DNA of 64,000 nt from Galeopsis tetrahit (Eukaryota; Streptophyta; Magnoliopsida; Lamiales; Lamiaceae): NCBI GenBank assembly GCA_963675135.1, contig OY776126.1, forward strand, positions 22,819,195 through 22,883,194. Direction: 5' to 3'. The notes below the pieces were generated by a model that ran no database searches, had not been told where the DNA came from, and saw only the letters and a program-made list of their open reading frames with translations. This document shows positions 1 to 9,743 of this stretch, in pieces; the stretch's first letter is position 1; each line of letters begins with the position of its first letter. The position numbers and the translations under genes were made by a program.

Positions 1-680
1 TTTAAATTAATATAAAAAATATAAATAAAACCTTTAAAAAATCTTCAAAAATCAAACAAAGCTAAAAAAAATTTCAAAACTAATTAAATTAATTAATTTT
101 TTAGCTTTGTTAAAATTTTGAAGATTTAGGTATTTTTTATAGCTTTTATTTATATTTTTTATATTAATTTGAATTCTTACTTTTTTAATTAAATTATTTT
201 TGACAATTTATAACTTTAATTGATTTATTAATTTTTGTGTTTAACATTTGGAGTGTGTATAATATTTATGGATGTTAGTAGGCATGTAATATAAAAGAAA
301 TATTTAAAATGAAAATAAAATAAAAAAGTTTAAACTCCAATGCTTTATTAATGTTTTATTTGCGTTATAACTTCTATAAAAAAAACGTCGAAAATAAGGT
401 TAAATAAGATTTAAAAATAGTAGAAAATCAATTAAATCTTTAAAAACTAATTAAATTAAATTTTTTTAATCTTTGTTTAATTTTTTAAGATTTAAGTGAT
501 TTTTATAGATTTTATTTATATTTTTCATATTAATTTGAATTTTTATTTTTTTAAATTTAATTTTTTTTAGCAATTTATTAAATAGGAAAGAATTGGGGGT
601 GTATATAGTAATAAAAAATAATTTTTAAATTTTAATGTGTGTTTAACATTTGGGGTGTATATAACATTTTATGGGGTGTG
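1..680. repeat. Two diverged copies of an AT-rich fold-back repeat
   Basis: Positions 1-172 read as an imperfect inverted repeat: the first ~85 bases (AT-rich, with an 'aaacaaagctaaaa' block) are roughly the reverse complement of ~95-172 (with 'ttttagctttgtt'). A diverged relative lies at about 410-545. Both are followed by a similar tail, 'gtgtttaacatttgg' near 239 and 648. The unit is therefore about 270 bp, repeated at ~410 bp spacing. I see no gene here. It may be a decayed fold-back or MITE-type element; no target-site duplication was found. Confidence 0.45.
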
Positions 681-797
681 TTTTAAAAAATGGGCTATTG
701 AACCTGCCAAAATCAAAATAAATCAAAATTTAACAAGACTAAATTTAAAAAATAGTAATCTGATTGACTAAATTCAAATATAATGCCAAACAAAAAC

Positions 798-991
798 TAT
801 AGATAATATAAAAGTGTGGGAAATATATTTTCTTGATTAGTTGTAGGAATGATTTACAATGGGTATTTATACAAGAGATATTTTAGGTCTAACCTAACCC
901 TAATGGGCTTTATAGGAGAGCCCATAGGAAACTAAGATGGGCCTATACAATAAATAAGAATAAGAGTGTATTTACTAATATAGGTCCAATA
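798..991 (-). repeat. Copia-1 3-prime LTR
   Basis: 194 bp LTR matching 5374-5567 at every position I compared. Target duplication AAAAC (793-797) abuts its left side; the polypurine tract abuts its right side. Confidence 0.93.
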
Positions 992-998
992 CGCCCCC

Positions 999-3900
999 TC
1001 AAGATGGAGCACCATTGGTGAGTCCAATTTTGGACATGAGAAGTTGTAGACGAGTGCTGGAGAGAGGTTTCGTGAGAGCATCCGCAAGTTGATCAGCTGA
1101 AGAGACATGAGACACACGTAGTTGTTTTGTCTTGATGAGATCACGAACAAAGTGAAAGTCAATGGCAATGTGCTTCATGCGTGAGTGAAAGACAGGGTTC
1201 GAGCACAGATATGTGGCACCAATGTTGTCACAGTAGAGGGCTGGTGTAGGTGAAGTGGGGAAGTGGAGTTCCTGAAATAGGGATTTGAGCCATTGTACTT
1301 CAGAGGCAGCAGCAGCAAGTGCTCGATACTCGGCTTCGGTCGAGGAGCGAGCAACAGACTTTTGTTTCTTAGACGACCATGAGATAGGGTTAGACCCTAG
1401 AAATACAATGTAGGCACTGGTGGAAGTTCGGTCATCAGTGTCGCCGGCCCAATCGGCATCAGTGAAGCAGTGAAGCGATGAGGATGGACTGGAGGTGAGG
1501 GTGACCCCAACGTTCCTTGTACCGTTCAGGTACCGCAGTAGACGTTTGACAGCACCCCAGTGAGTGGTAGTGGGTGCATGCATGAATTGCGACAATTTGT
1601 GCACGGCAAAGGCAATGTCTGGCCTGGTGAGTTGTAAATATTGAAGGGAACCAAGGACCTGACGATATTGGGTGGCATCTGCAGGCGAGGACCCATCCGA
1701 GATAGACAGGCGAGCAGAGGTCGGTAGCGGGGTGCGAACAGGTTTTGAAGTAAGCATGTTGTACCGGGCGAGCAGGTCAGTGATGTACTTGCGTTGAGAG
1801 AGGAAGCATGAGTTTCTAGATCTGAGAACTTCCACTCCCAAGAAGTAAGATAGAGGGCCAAGGTTTTTGACCGAGAACTTGGCACTGAGGTCGGCAGCCA
1901 CACGGGCGAGCATAGGTGTGGAGTTGCCGGTTAGGATGAGGTCGTCAACATAGACGAGAAAGTAGGCGACCACCCCAGAGTTGTTGTAGACGAACAGTGA
2001 TTCATCAGAGTGAGTGGGGGTAAAACCAATTTCTCCAAGAAAGGAGCGAAGAGCATGGTACCACGTGTGAGGAGCCTGTTTCAAGCCATATATGGATTTG
2101 TGTAATTTGCAAACATAAGATGGAAAAGTCTTATCTGCAAAGCCAGGTGGTTGTGCCATGAAAACTGTGTCGGAGAGTGTGCCATGAAGAAAGGCATTGT
2201 TGACGTCGAACTGTTGGAGTGGCCAGTGCTGAGTGACAGCAATGCTGAGGACTGCTCGTACAGTGGCCGGCTTGACGACCGGGCTGAAAGTCTCAGTGAA
2301 GTCAACACCCGGTCGTTGGTGAAAACCTTTGGCAACCAGGCGAGCTTTGTACTTGTCAAGGGAGCCATCAGGTTTTCGTTTGATACGAAAGACCCACTTG
2401 GAGCCGACCACGTTTTGAGATGTATTGGGAGGAACTAAGTCCCAGGTGCCGTTTTGAAGAAGGGCATCAAATTCAGCCGACATGGCTGCTCGCCAGTTTT
2501 TATCTTTGAGTGCCTGCGATACACAGCTCGGCTCAATGTCAGAGGCGATGACAGAAGTAAGTCCATACCTCGGGTTTGGCTTGAACACATTGTTTTGAGC
2601 TCGAGTTACCATGCGAGATGCAGGAGGTCGTAAGGGAGCATTGGTCGGCACAGGGATGTCAGGTGTGATCGCAACTGGCGGGGAGGCTGGTGGGGGTATA
2701 GGCTGTTGATCGACCAGTGTTGGTTGTTGGGGATTGGTAGGCACGGGATTATGGTCGAGGACAGCTGTGGCGAGGTGAGGGAGCACAGGTGCTATAAGAG
2801 TGGGCGAGGAGCTGGGTGGCGAGGAGGTGGATGTCGGCAGGGAGGATGATTGAATAGTGGGAGAAGGGTTTGAAAAAGGGAACGTATGTTCGACAAACTG
2901 AACATGACGCGAGGTGTAGATTCGGTTTGTGGAGCGATCAAGGCAGAGATAAGCACTTTGTGTGGGCGAGTACCCAACAAAGATGCATGGAGTAGAGCGA
3001 GGATCAAGTTTGTGAGTGGTGTAGGGGCGTAGTAGAGGATAGCAGAGGCAGCCAAATATACGGAGTTTGGTTAGGTTAGGGGGGCGAGTAGTGAGTTTTT
3101 CAAAGGAGGATGTCATGTCGAGGTTGACTTTGGGAATGCGATTTATGATATAGGCTGCTGTGCAAACAGCATAGGGCCAGTAGGTGAGAGGCATGGAGGC
3201 ATGGTGAAGAAGAGCTAGGGCTGTGTCAACCACATGACGATGGCGACGTTCAGATATGCCATTATGTTCGGGTGTGTGAGGTGGGGTGGTGAGGTGTGCA
3301 ATGCCATGGGTTTGAAGAAAGGGGCGAAGAGCAATGAACTCACCCCCATTGTCAGAGTAAAAGGTTTTGATTGTGTTTTGATAGGTGTTTTCAACAAGGG
3401 TTTTGAATGTGGTAAAGGTGGGGAGAACATCTGATTTTCTTTTTAGAGGGTAAACCCATATGTACTTGCTGAAGTGATCAACAAATAGCACATAGTACTT
3501 GAAATTATCAGGGGACAAGACAGGCGACGACCAAACATCAGAAAAAATAACATCAAGTGGTTTAGTAGATGTAATGCTTGAATCATAAAAAGGTAGTTTG
3601 TGACTTTTGATACATGAGCATGAATTACAGTTGAAGTGTTTTGAAGGTGCACTAGATAAACTAAGCTTCGAGAGGGTATGAGCGAGGATTTTTGTTGATG
3701 GGTGGCCAAGGCGAGCATGCCAGGTGGTCGTTGTGAGGTGTTGAGATGTGAAGGCTTGCGGGGAGGTGATGGACATGTGTGCCGGCCAGACATATAGATT
3801 ATTTATACGACTCCCAGCGAGGAGAATGCTCCCCGAGTGACCATCCTGCACCTGAAAAGAAGAACGATCAAAGACAATGTTAACATTATTGTCACGACAG

Positions 3901-5123
3901 AGACTAGAGACCGAAATTAAATTTTTCGAGATGTGTGGGACGACCAGGACATTCGAAAACTTGAGAGATGTAAGGTGAGGAAAGCACATAGAGCCAGTGT
4001 GAGATATGCGTAAACCTTTACCGTCACCAATTTCAACATTGTCAGCACCATCAAAGGGCGAGTGAAGAGAGAGGTTGGCGAGATCATTGGTGATATGATG
4101 CGAGGCACCTGAGTCAAGGATCCAGTGCTCGGCAGGATGTGCCAAGGAGGCCGAGTGGGCCGAATAGGCCGGGCGAGCATCTGGTCGATTGGGGCGAGGA
4201 GGTGGTGAGTACCGTCCATGCGGGCGGCGAGAGCCCATAGAAGGAGCGGTGAGTGGGGGGGCTGAGTTAATCTCAGGGCAGGTGCGAGCAGTGTGACCGG
4301 GTGCTCGGCAGTATTGGCAGGTGCCAAGGTAGGGCCTTTGCGAGGACTGGCGAGGACGAGTGTCAGAAAGCTTGGACCTCGAGTCAGGTCGCGAGGAGTC
4401 GGGTCGCGAGAAGTTAGGGCGCGAGGAGCGATGATGTGATTTTCCTGCAGTGAGTGCAGAAGCAGGTATTAAGGCCGAGGAAGGTCGCGAGGCAATTTGA
4501 ACTTCGGCACTGAGAAGTTTGTCACAGAGCTCGGCAAAGGAGATGGGCTGCTCGCGAGCTTGGATGGCATTTGAGATGTCATTATAGGACTCATCAAGGC
4601 CAGTGAGGACTTGAAGAGTAACGTCTTCGGCATCAGAAGTAATGCCGAGGAGTGCAAGTTCGTCGACCACAGAGCGAATTTCCATAAGGAAGTCGGAGAC
4701 CGGGCGAGCACCCTTGGTCAGAGAGCGAAACTTGGTTTTGAGGGCAAGGATGCGGCCTCTGGAGGGTTTTCCATACATGCTTTCAAGCACCGACCAGGCT
4801 TCGCAGGAGGTTTTAGTCGATGCCACGAAGGGAATAAGTTCCGGGGACATAGATCCAACCATGGCGGAGAAAATGAGGTTGTCCTGACATACCCATAAGT
4901 CGTGTGCAGGGTTTTGAATGGTGGTGGTGGTGTCGCCAGCAGCTAGGATTGTGGGAGGTGGGCATGGATGTGTGCCCAAGACATAGCCAAAGAGGTTGTG
5001 TCCAGTGAGAAGCAGGCGAAGCTGGAATGACCAAGCACCATAGTTGGTGGAGGTAAGCTTCAAGGACATATTTGCAAGTCCTTTAAAAGTGATTGGCGCC
5101 GGCGACTGAGATGGAGCGGCCAT
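999..5123 (-). CDS. Copia gag-pol polyprotein, intact
   Basis: One 1374-residue ORF encodes all functions of a Copia element. Visible in order are: a UBN2-type Gag starting near residue 20 (LTSTNYGAWSFQLRLLL); a CX2CX4HX4C zinc knuckle (CQYCRAPGHTARTC, ~residue 270); the aspartic protease active site (WILDSGASHH, ~330); a pre-integrase HHCC-type zinc region (WHARLGHPS ... CNSCSC); an integrase core with SDVW, DNGGEF and PEHNGISERRHR; reverse transcriptase with FDVNNAFLHG and YVDDLIL; and RNase H with TDADWAGD. The first ATG at 5123 follows a GC-rich leader after the primer-binding site. No stop or frameshift interrupts it, unlike the other Copia elements here. It acts in retrotransposition through cytoplasmic particles, with the cDNA integrated in the nucleus (family knowledge). 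Confidence 0.95.
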   Translation of the reverse strand: MAAPSQSPAPITFKGLANMSLKLTSTNYGAWSFQLRLLLTGHNLFGYVLGTHPCPPPTILAAGDTTTTIQNPAHDLWVCQDNLIFSAMVGSMSPELIPFVASTKTSCEAWSVLESMYGKPSRGRILALKTKFRSLTKGARPVSDFLMEIRSVVDELALLGITSDAEDVTLQVLTGLDESYNDISNAIQAREQPISFAELCDKLLSAEVQIASRPSSALIPASALTAGKSHHRSSRPNFSRPDSSRPDSRSKLSDTRPRQSSQRPYLGTCQYCRAPGHTARTCPEINSAPPLTAPSMGSRRPHGRYSPPPRPNRPDARPAYSAHSASLAHPAEHWILDSGASHHITNDLANLSLHSPFDGADNVEIGDGKGLRISHTGSMCFPHLTSLKFSNVLVVPHISKNLISVSSLCRDNNVNIVFDRSSFQVQDGHSGSILLAGSRINNLYVWPAHMSITSPQAFTSQHLTTTTWHARLGHPSTKILAHTLSKLSLSSAPSKHFNCNSCSCIKSHKLPFYDSSITSTKPLDVIFSDVWSSPVLSPDNFKYYVLFVDHFSKYIWVYPLKRKSDVLPTFTTFKTLVENTYQNTIKTFYSDNGGEFIALRPFLQTHGIAHLTTPPHTPEHNGISERRHRHVVDTALALLHHASMPLTYWPYAVCTAAYIINRIPKVNLDMTSSFEKLTTRPPNLTKLRIFGCLCYPLLRPYTTHKLDPRSTPCIFVGYSPTQSAYLCLDRSTNRIYTSRHVQFVEHTFPFSNPSPTIQSSSLPTSTSSPPSSSPTLIAPVLPHLATAVLDHNPVPTNPQQPTLVDQQPIPPPASPPVAITPDIPVPTNAPLRPPASRMVTRAQNNVFKPNPRYGLTSVIASDIEPSCVSQALKDKNWRAAMSAEFDALLQNGTWDLVPPNTSQNVVGSKWVFRIKRKPDGSLDKYKARLVAKGFHQRPGVDFTETFSPVVKPATVRAVLSIAVTQHWPLQQFDVNNAFLHGTLSDTVFMAQPPGFADKTFPSYVCKLHKSIYGLKQAPHTWYHALRSFLGEIGFTPTHSDESLFVYNNSGVVAYFLVYVDDLILTGNSTPMLARVAADLSAKFSVKNLGPLSYFLGVEVLRSRNSCFLSQRKYITDLLARYNMLTSKPVRTPLPTSARLSISDGSSPADATQYRQVLGSLQYLQLTRPDIAFAVHKLSQFMHAPTTTHWGAVKRLLRYLNGTRNVGVTLTSSPSSSLHCFTDADWAGDTDDRTSTSAYIVFLGSNPISWSSKKQKSVARSSTEAEYRALAAAASEVQWLKSLFQELHFPTSPTPALYCDNIGATYLCSNPVFHSRMKHIAIDFHFVRDLIKTKQLRVSHVSSADQLADALTKPLSSTRLQLLMSKIGLTNGAPS

Positions 5124-5361
5124 TGTGTTGAGTAGAGCAGCGGAGAGAGGAGAGGGGCAGTAAGAGCTGGGCGTCCTAAGACGAATGGCAGCGGTGGCGC
5201 GTCAGTGGTGAGGACGGCGGCGGCTGGTTATGGTGCAGTAGGCAGCAGCTGGGCTACAGTAGCGGCGGCGGCGGCAGCTAAGGTTTGTAGCGGCGGCGGT
5301 GGCGGCGGCGGTGGCGGCGGCGGTGGCGGCTAGGGTTTGGATCAGGCGTGAGCCAAATGAC
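5124..5361 (-). other. Copia-1 GC-rich untranslated leader
   Basis: About 240 bp between the primer-binding site and the gag ATG. It is rich in CGG/GCC triplets (5265-5335) and contains the TAGGGTTTGG type of plant leader sequence. In sense orientation it reads as repeated GCC/ACC triplets. It has no ORF of its own. Confidence 0.6.
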
Positions 5362-5373
5362 TCGATGATACCA
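5362..5373 (-). other. Copia-1 primer-binding site (initiator tRNA-Met type)
   Basis: Minus strand reads TGGTATCATCGA directly after the LTR edge. The first eight bases match the complement of the plant initiator tRNA-Met 3-prime end (TGGTATCAGAGC). Confidence 0.85.
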
Positions 5374-5567
5374 TATAGATAATATAAAAGTGTGGGAAAT
5401 ATATTTTCTTGATTAGTTGTAGGAATGATTTACAATGGGTATTTATACAAGAGATATTTTAGGTCTAACCTAACCCTAATGGGCTTTATAGGAGAGCCCA
5501 TAGGAAACTAAGATGGGCCTATACAATAAATAAGAATAAGAGTGTATTTACTAATATAGGTCCAATA
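5374..5567 (-). repeat. Copia-1 5-prime LTR
   Basis: 194 bp LTR followed by target duplication AAAAC at 5568-5572. It contains the element promoter; on the element strand a TATA-like 'ttgtataaatac' sits in the middle. Confidence 0.93.
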
Positions 5568-5572
5568 AAAAC

Positions 5573-5853
5573 TACACGTTAATTAGGATTGGTTGTTTTT
5601 TCCATTTGGATTCAATTAAATTCTAATTAAATAACAAGAATATATTTAGCCTGAAACTAACTCCGATTAAGAAGTACTCCAGTAGTATTTATTAGGAATA
5701 ATATTAATTATGTATATTTATCCATTGATATTATGGTTATCTTTTCCTTAAAAATTGGTGATAAATATTTATGTAGATATGTTTTGCATGTATAAATACA
5801 AAATTAATAATTTAATGAAAAGATAAGTTGAGGTTAGGTTGTTGAAGCTAGAA
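5573..5853. promoter_or_regulatory. Upstream region of the first Gly/Cys-tail gene, with TATA box
   Basis: AT-rich upstream region. A good TATA box 'tataaata' lies at 5791-5798, 63 nt before the ATG at 5854, which predicts a leader of roughly 30 nt. Copia-1 ends at 5567, so the young retrotransposon sits less than 300 bp upstream of this gene and could affect its expression (inference). Confidence 0.55.
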
Positions 5854-6156
5854 ATGGAGAGGGCTAAAATAGTGAGTTTGGTGATTGTATCCATATTTGG
5901 TGTTTGTGTAGTATTGTGTTGCATTCTAGGAATTGTTCATATTATTGTACGCATCTTCAATTGTGATTGCTTTGGACTCATCAGACGAAGAAGATCGGTG
6001 TCACAGCCCAAGGCAGCAGCGGCACCTCGTAGCAATAACGACGGAGATATCGTAATTTTGGGAACAGTTGATGACTGTGGCGGCGGCGCCGATTGTGGTT
6101 GCGGATGCGGTGCTTGTGACGGCGCCGATTGTGGTGGCGGATGCGGTGGTAGTTGA
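5854..6156 (+). CDS. Small transmembrane protein with Gly/Cys-rich tail (family member A)
   Basis: I do not recognise a named family. The ATG at 5854 gives 100 residues; an in-frame TTG 15 nt upstream is not a likely eukaryotic start. Residues 6-35 form one long hydrophobic segment (a probable membrane anchor) containing CC at 22-23. A juxtamembrane CDCFGLIRRRR block follows, the four arginines suggesting that this side is cytosolic. Residues 48-62 are a polar linker. A short motif DGDIVILG at 63-70 recurs in the proteins at 10360 and 11700. The tail, residues 73-100, is made of Cys and Gly with some Asp (DCGGGADCGCGCGACDG then GGGCGGS). Eight Cys lie in the last 26 residues, which could bind metal or be acylated (inference). 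It is single-exon, with a TATA box 63 nt upstream. Confidence 0.72.
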   Translation: MERAKIVSLVIVSIFGVCVVLCCILGIVHIIVRIFNCDCFGLIRRRRSVSQPKAAAAPRSNNDGDIVILGTVDDCGGGADCGCGCGACDGADCGGGCGGS

Positions 6157-6222
6157 TATGACTGAAAATTGTAATTTGTTCGATCAAGACTGGTCCATTA
6201 TTACTAGTATATTAAATCTTTT

Positions 6223-6280
6223 TTACTGAATACTAAATTACTTGTATATACTTACTGAATACTAAATTACTTGTATATAC
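6223..6280. repeat. 29-bp tandem duplication
   Basis: Two perfect adjacent copies of a 29-bp unit beginning 'ttactgaatactaaatta', ending immediately at the hAT insertion site. Confidence 0.85.
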
Positions 6281-6281
6281 T

Positions 6282-7174
6282 TAGAGTTGCCCAAACGGTT
6301 CCGGACCGGCGGTTCAGAACCGAAACCGTCACATACACGAACCGAGACCGTGTAATTCACGGTTCGGTTTCGGTTCATCCTATACGGTTTTAAGGACCGC
6401 AGGTTTGAAACCGTCGGTTCCGCGGTTCGAACCGGCGGTTCAACAAATAATTTTTTTTATTCTTTTTTATTGATAGGATTGAATATTAAAGATATATTTG
6501 GTGATATATATGCCTGGTTTTTTTTTTAACCGTCGTGTTTGTGGGAGAATATTTAACATATATTTCTGAAACCGTTGTGTTTAGTCTATTTTCTAGAATC
6601 GACGTACACTGTATCTCTCTCTCTCACACCACACACCACATACACACCACAATCTGTATATGTGTGGCTATATATATATATATAATAAATGAGCAGTATG
6701 TCTGTGTGTACATGTGTGGCTATATATATATATATATAATAAATGAGCAGTATGTCTGTGTGTACGTATATTAACAATGGAGTATGGATGTGTGTGGATG
6801 TATATATATTTAATATATGTGGGTATATATATAATATGAGCAAATAACAATGGAGTATGGATGTGTGTGGCTGTATATATATAATAATAAATGAACAAAT
6901 AGCAATGGAGTATGTATAATGTATGTGTGTGGCTGTGTGCATGGCAGATTTCGATTTTTTTACTAATTTTTGATTAAAAAATAAAAATAAAAATTCAAAC
7001 GGTTCTGGAACCGGAACCGGCGGTTCTGAACCGGAACCGGCCGGAACCGGGACCGACGGTTTTGAAACCGGAACCGTCCAAACCGAAACCGTCCTCCTTA
7101 ATTACACGGTCCGGTTTCGGTTCAACACTTCTGGGACCGTCGAACCGGCGGTTCATGAACCGTGGTCATCTCTA
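6282..7174. mobile_element. Non-autonomous hAT element
   Basis: 893 bp element flanked by the perfect 8-bp duplication TATATACT (6274-6281 and 7175-7182). Its ends are TAGAGTTGCCCA and, from the other side, TAGAGATGACCA. Both subterminal regions are crowded with GGTTC/GAACC and CCGGTT motifs in both orientations (6292-6440 and 6990-7165), as is usual for transposase-binding ends of plant hAT elements. The interior is AT-rich, has two to three ~60-bp repeats around 'gagcagtatgtctgtgtg', and encodes no transposase. Confidence 0.88.
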
Positions 7175-7182
7175 TATATACT

Positions 7183-8236
7183 TACATTGTGTACATGTTT
7201 ACTTTAAATCAGAATAAAATCTTTATATGCCAGAACACAGAAGCACAATTTTCCTATTAGTTAAAACTAAGAGATGAACATCTTGATAGATTCGCCCTCG
7301 AATTCAAAGTCTAAAAAACTCGTCAGAATCAATCTGCAACCACACCCTTAGAATAAACAATATTTAGTTTGTATATTGTTCCTTAGAAGGGACGAACATT
7401 GACAATCTCAGGCATGCAATCGATCTTCAACTGGGATATATATATAGCTCATGTGTGTTGTTGTCCTTTATTCAAATTACACGTCGACTTCTTCATATTG
7501 TTGTCCTTTATTCAAATTACACGTCGAGTTCTTCATATTGTTGTCCTTTATTCAAATTACACGTCGAGTTCTTCATATTGGAATTCTGGTGTAAAAATAG
7601 AGATTTTTTCCATCGATCAACCGTGAAGTTATTTGAGAATAAAATCATACAGTATATATTGAGTAGTATTTTTAACCTTTTCTGTTTTTTGGAACTCAGT
7701 TTTTTTTCCATCAATCAACCCTTGAACATGGAGAAAAGATTAATGGCCTATAGTCATGTTTTTTTAGTCTGTTTTCTGTGTTTGTTGAATAGTTGTAATG
7801 CCCCTAAAAATCTCAAATTCATTTATCTTTTATTTGAATTAATAATTACATATATTTATATATAATATTAGATATTATTTAAAAAGAATTAATTTTAAAT
7901 ATATATATATATATATATGATATTAAATTTTTGGTACGCAAATCCTTGCCCTCAAGTTTCTCCTTATCCACGTTCAACGTGACACCAAGATTTTCTCAAC
8001 CGCACCAAGATTTTCTCAACCAAAATCTATTAACTCACATTTATCTCGAACATTTTGATGCAAAATAGTCCATAGTTTTCCGATTAACTCGGTCATCTTG
8101 AATTTCCTGGCGTGCGACAGTAAGACCTTCTCCATTTTTTTTCTTATTTTTATTTCGGTGATGTGCTGTTAATACAACAAATACGTTTTAAAATTATTCC
8201 TCCGAATTTCAATTCTAGATATTTTATTATTAAAGT
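7183..8236. other. AT-rich intergenic DNA
   Basis: No supported gene. It contains the 40-bp triple repeat annotated separately and a (TA)n run near 7900-7918. The 136-codon reading frame across 7455-7865 has no recognisable domain, runs through the tandem repeat and starts at a non-ATG codon. Confidence 0.5.
7458..7577. repeat. Three tandem copies of a 40-bp unit
   Basis: Units at 7458-7497, 7498-7537 and 7538-7577, beginning 'ttgttgtcctttattcaaat'. They differ at one position (gtcgaC versus gtcgaG). There are no spacers, so this is a minisatellite and not a CRISPR-like array. Confidence 0.92.
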
Positions 8237-8247
8237 CAATTAGTTTG

Positions 8248-8291
8248 ATGGTTAGAGCACCACTACCTAGTCCTTAAAAAAAAAAAAAAAC
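8248..8291 (+). mobile_element. Dwarf tRNA-derived SINE copy
   Basis: Only ~44 bp. It reads 'ggttagagcaccactacc' and a few more bases, then a run of 15 A. An 11-bp duplication CAATTAGTTTG flanks it at 8237-8247 and 8292-8302. The body matches the first half of the full SINE copies at 28933-29057, 42861-42969 and 43000-43112, beginning in the A-box region and jumping to poly(A) before the B box. The flanking duplication shows it was retroposed at this length rather than trimmed later. Confidence 0.82.
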
Positions 8292-8302
8292 CAATTAGTT
8301 TG

Positions 8303-9360
8303 TAGATATGATTTTCAGGAATATGTATCCAAACCAAATCTAAGCTTAATTCTGTTATTTTTTCACAATATAGTCAGTAGCTTATTTATTTGTATTAATA
8401 AATTCGTGAAATATCCAAGTTTGCCGATTGAAAGCCCAATGTCAATTGATGTCGATAATAGATAATTGAAACTAAGTTTTGTATTTTAATTCACTTCTAA
8501 CGAGTCACCATTTTGTTTTCCAAATTATTATTTAGCTGTATACGGATGTCTGTATAAATATATATAGTATATGATATTTTTACAATATATATATATATAT
8601 ATATATATTGATCTCTTAAATTATGAATAATTATAAAACTCTCTTTAATTATTTAATTATTTCTATCGACATATAATCGAGGTGGGATTTCTATTCAGTT
8701 TACATTTGTTTCTATTAAATGCTTTGAATTGTCTCTATTAAATTTTTTGAATGTGAATTGTTATGGTTTAAATGCGACATTTCATAGTTAACAGTCAACA
8801 ACTACAATTATATGATATGATTTTGCATGATTTGTATGTGTTGTAGTATTTGATGATGATTTTGCATGATTAATATTTAACATTGACAAACGGATCCCCA
8901 CTGAGCTAGTTGCTGTTGTTCACGGCTTTGGAGACTAATAGCTTAATATTCAATTTAATGAACTCAACATGGTCATATTTAATGTTTATTTAATTTAGTG
9001 TTAGGAAAATTATTTCATTTTTATTTGTTTAAGTAGTTTCATGAAATTGTTTTACATTATGATTGAATTTGGTCCTTTTAAAATAATTTGTATTTTATCG
9101 GTAGCACGTATCCTCTTTTATCCGCCTAAATTTAGTTTAATTAATCTTGTTGACAATTAAATACAATAGCAAAAGTATAGTGATTTCTTCTAGGTCTCAT
9201 ATTTTGGGATGTGACAATAGTCATATTTACATGTATTTAAAAAAAATAGTCCTATTTACATGGATAAAAAATTTAATAAAGATAAAATTAAATTAAATTA
9301 ACTATACAAAAAAAAAAAATTGATATCACTTATATTTTGTTGGTGTGCCAATATCATATA
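8303..9360. other. AT-rich intergenic DNA
   Basis: No supported gene. A (TA)n run lies at about 8582-8610. Nothing else is recognisable. Confidence 0.5.
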
Positions 9361-9365
9361 AGGCA

Positions 9366-9540
9366 TATTGAACCTATATAGTAAATATGTCTTCATTTAT
9401 TATATAGGCCCACCTTAATTTCCTACGCGCTCCTCATTAGGGATAGGTTAGAACATTTATTTTGTCCTCGTATAAATACCTCTTATATATATCCCATTTT
9501 ATAATTAATCGAGAAAATACATATTTTCCATCTCTGTATA
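9366..9540 (+). mobile_element. Solo LTR of the Copia-1 family
   Basis: 175 bp flanked by the 5-bp duplication AGGCA (9361-9365 and 9541-9545). It begins TATTGAACCTATAT and ends CTGTATA, aligning along its length with the Copia-1 LTR on its element strand (TATTGGACCTATAT ... CTATA). Shared blocks are 'tataggccca', 'attaggg', 'taggttaga' and 'gtataaatac', but it is clearly diverged. It is an old insertion reduced by LTR-LTR recombination. Confidence 0.88.
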
Positions 9541-9743
9541 AGGCACACCATACCACCAGGCACCAATGAACACTGTATCATTCACGTAATCTTATAAAGT
9601 TGGTGTGAGTTTATTAGTATTATCCCTAAATTAGGCGGGGAAGGGCGATAACGCTTATTGTAGGTCATGTAAACTTTGATCGGCATAAACTCTCTCATTA
9701 AAGTGTTACTCCATAGTATTTACAATGATATTGAAAAATTATA

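Larger units (their letters stand above)
798..5567 (-). mobile_element. Intact Ty1/Copia LTR retrotransposon (Copia-1)
   Basis: A complete 4770 bp element on the minus strand. The 194 bp LTRs (798-991 and 5374-5567) appear identical by eye. A 5-bp target duplication AAAAC flanks it at 793-797 and 5568-5572. The primer-binding site at 5362-5373 reads TGGTATCATCGA, initiator-tRNA-Met type. The polypurine tract TTGAGGGGGCG lies at 992-1002. One uninterrupted polyprotein fills the interior. Very short LTRs and the single ORF resemble the Ale/Retrofit group, which is inference. The LTRs begin TATTGG and end CTATA on the element strand rather than TG...CA. Matching LTRs and an open ORF suggest a very recent, possibly still competent insertion. 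Confidence 0.95.

Noticed and set aside
2151..2438. Plus-strand frames inside Copia-1
   Set aside because: They are antisense to conserved RT sequence and have no domain of their own.
5265..5335. GGCGGCGGTGG triplets as a further Gly-rich gene
   Set aside because: They lie in the untranslated leader of Copia-1 between primer-binding site and gag and are not part of an open plus-strand gene with an ATG.
7458..7577. Regular 40-bp repeats resembling a CRISPR array
   Set aside because: Units are directly adjacent without spacers and the genome is a plant; it is a minisatellite.
7455..7865. 136-codon plus-strand reading frame
   Set aside because: It runs through the triple repeat, begins at a non-ATG codon and has no recognisable domain or composition of a real protein.
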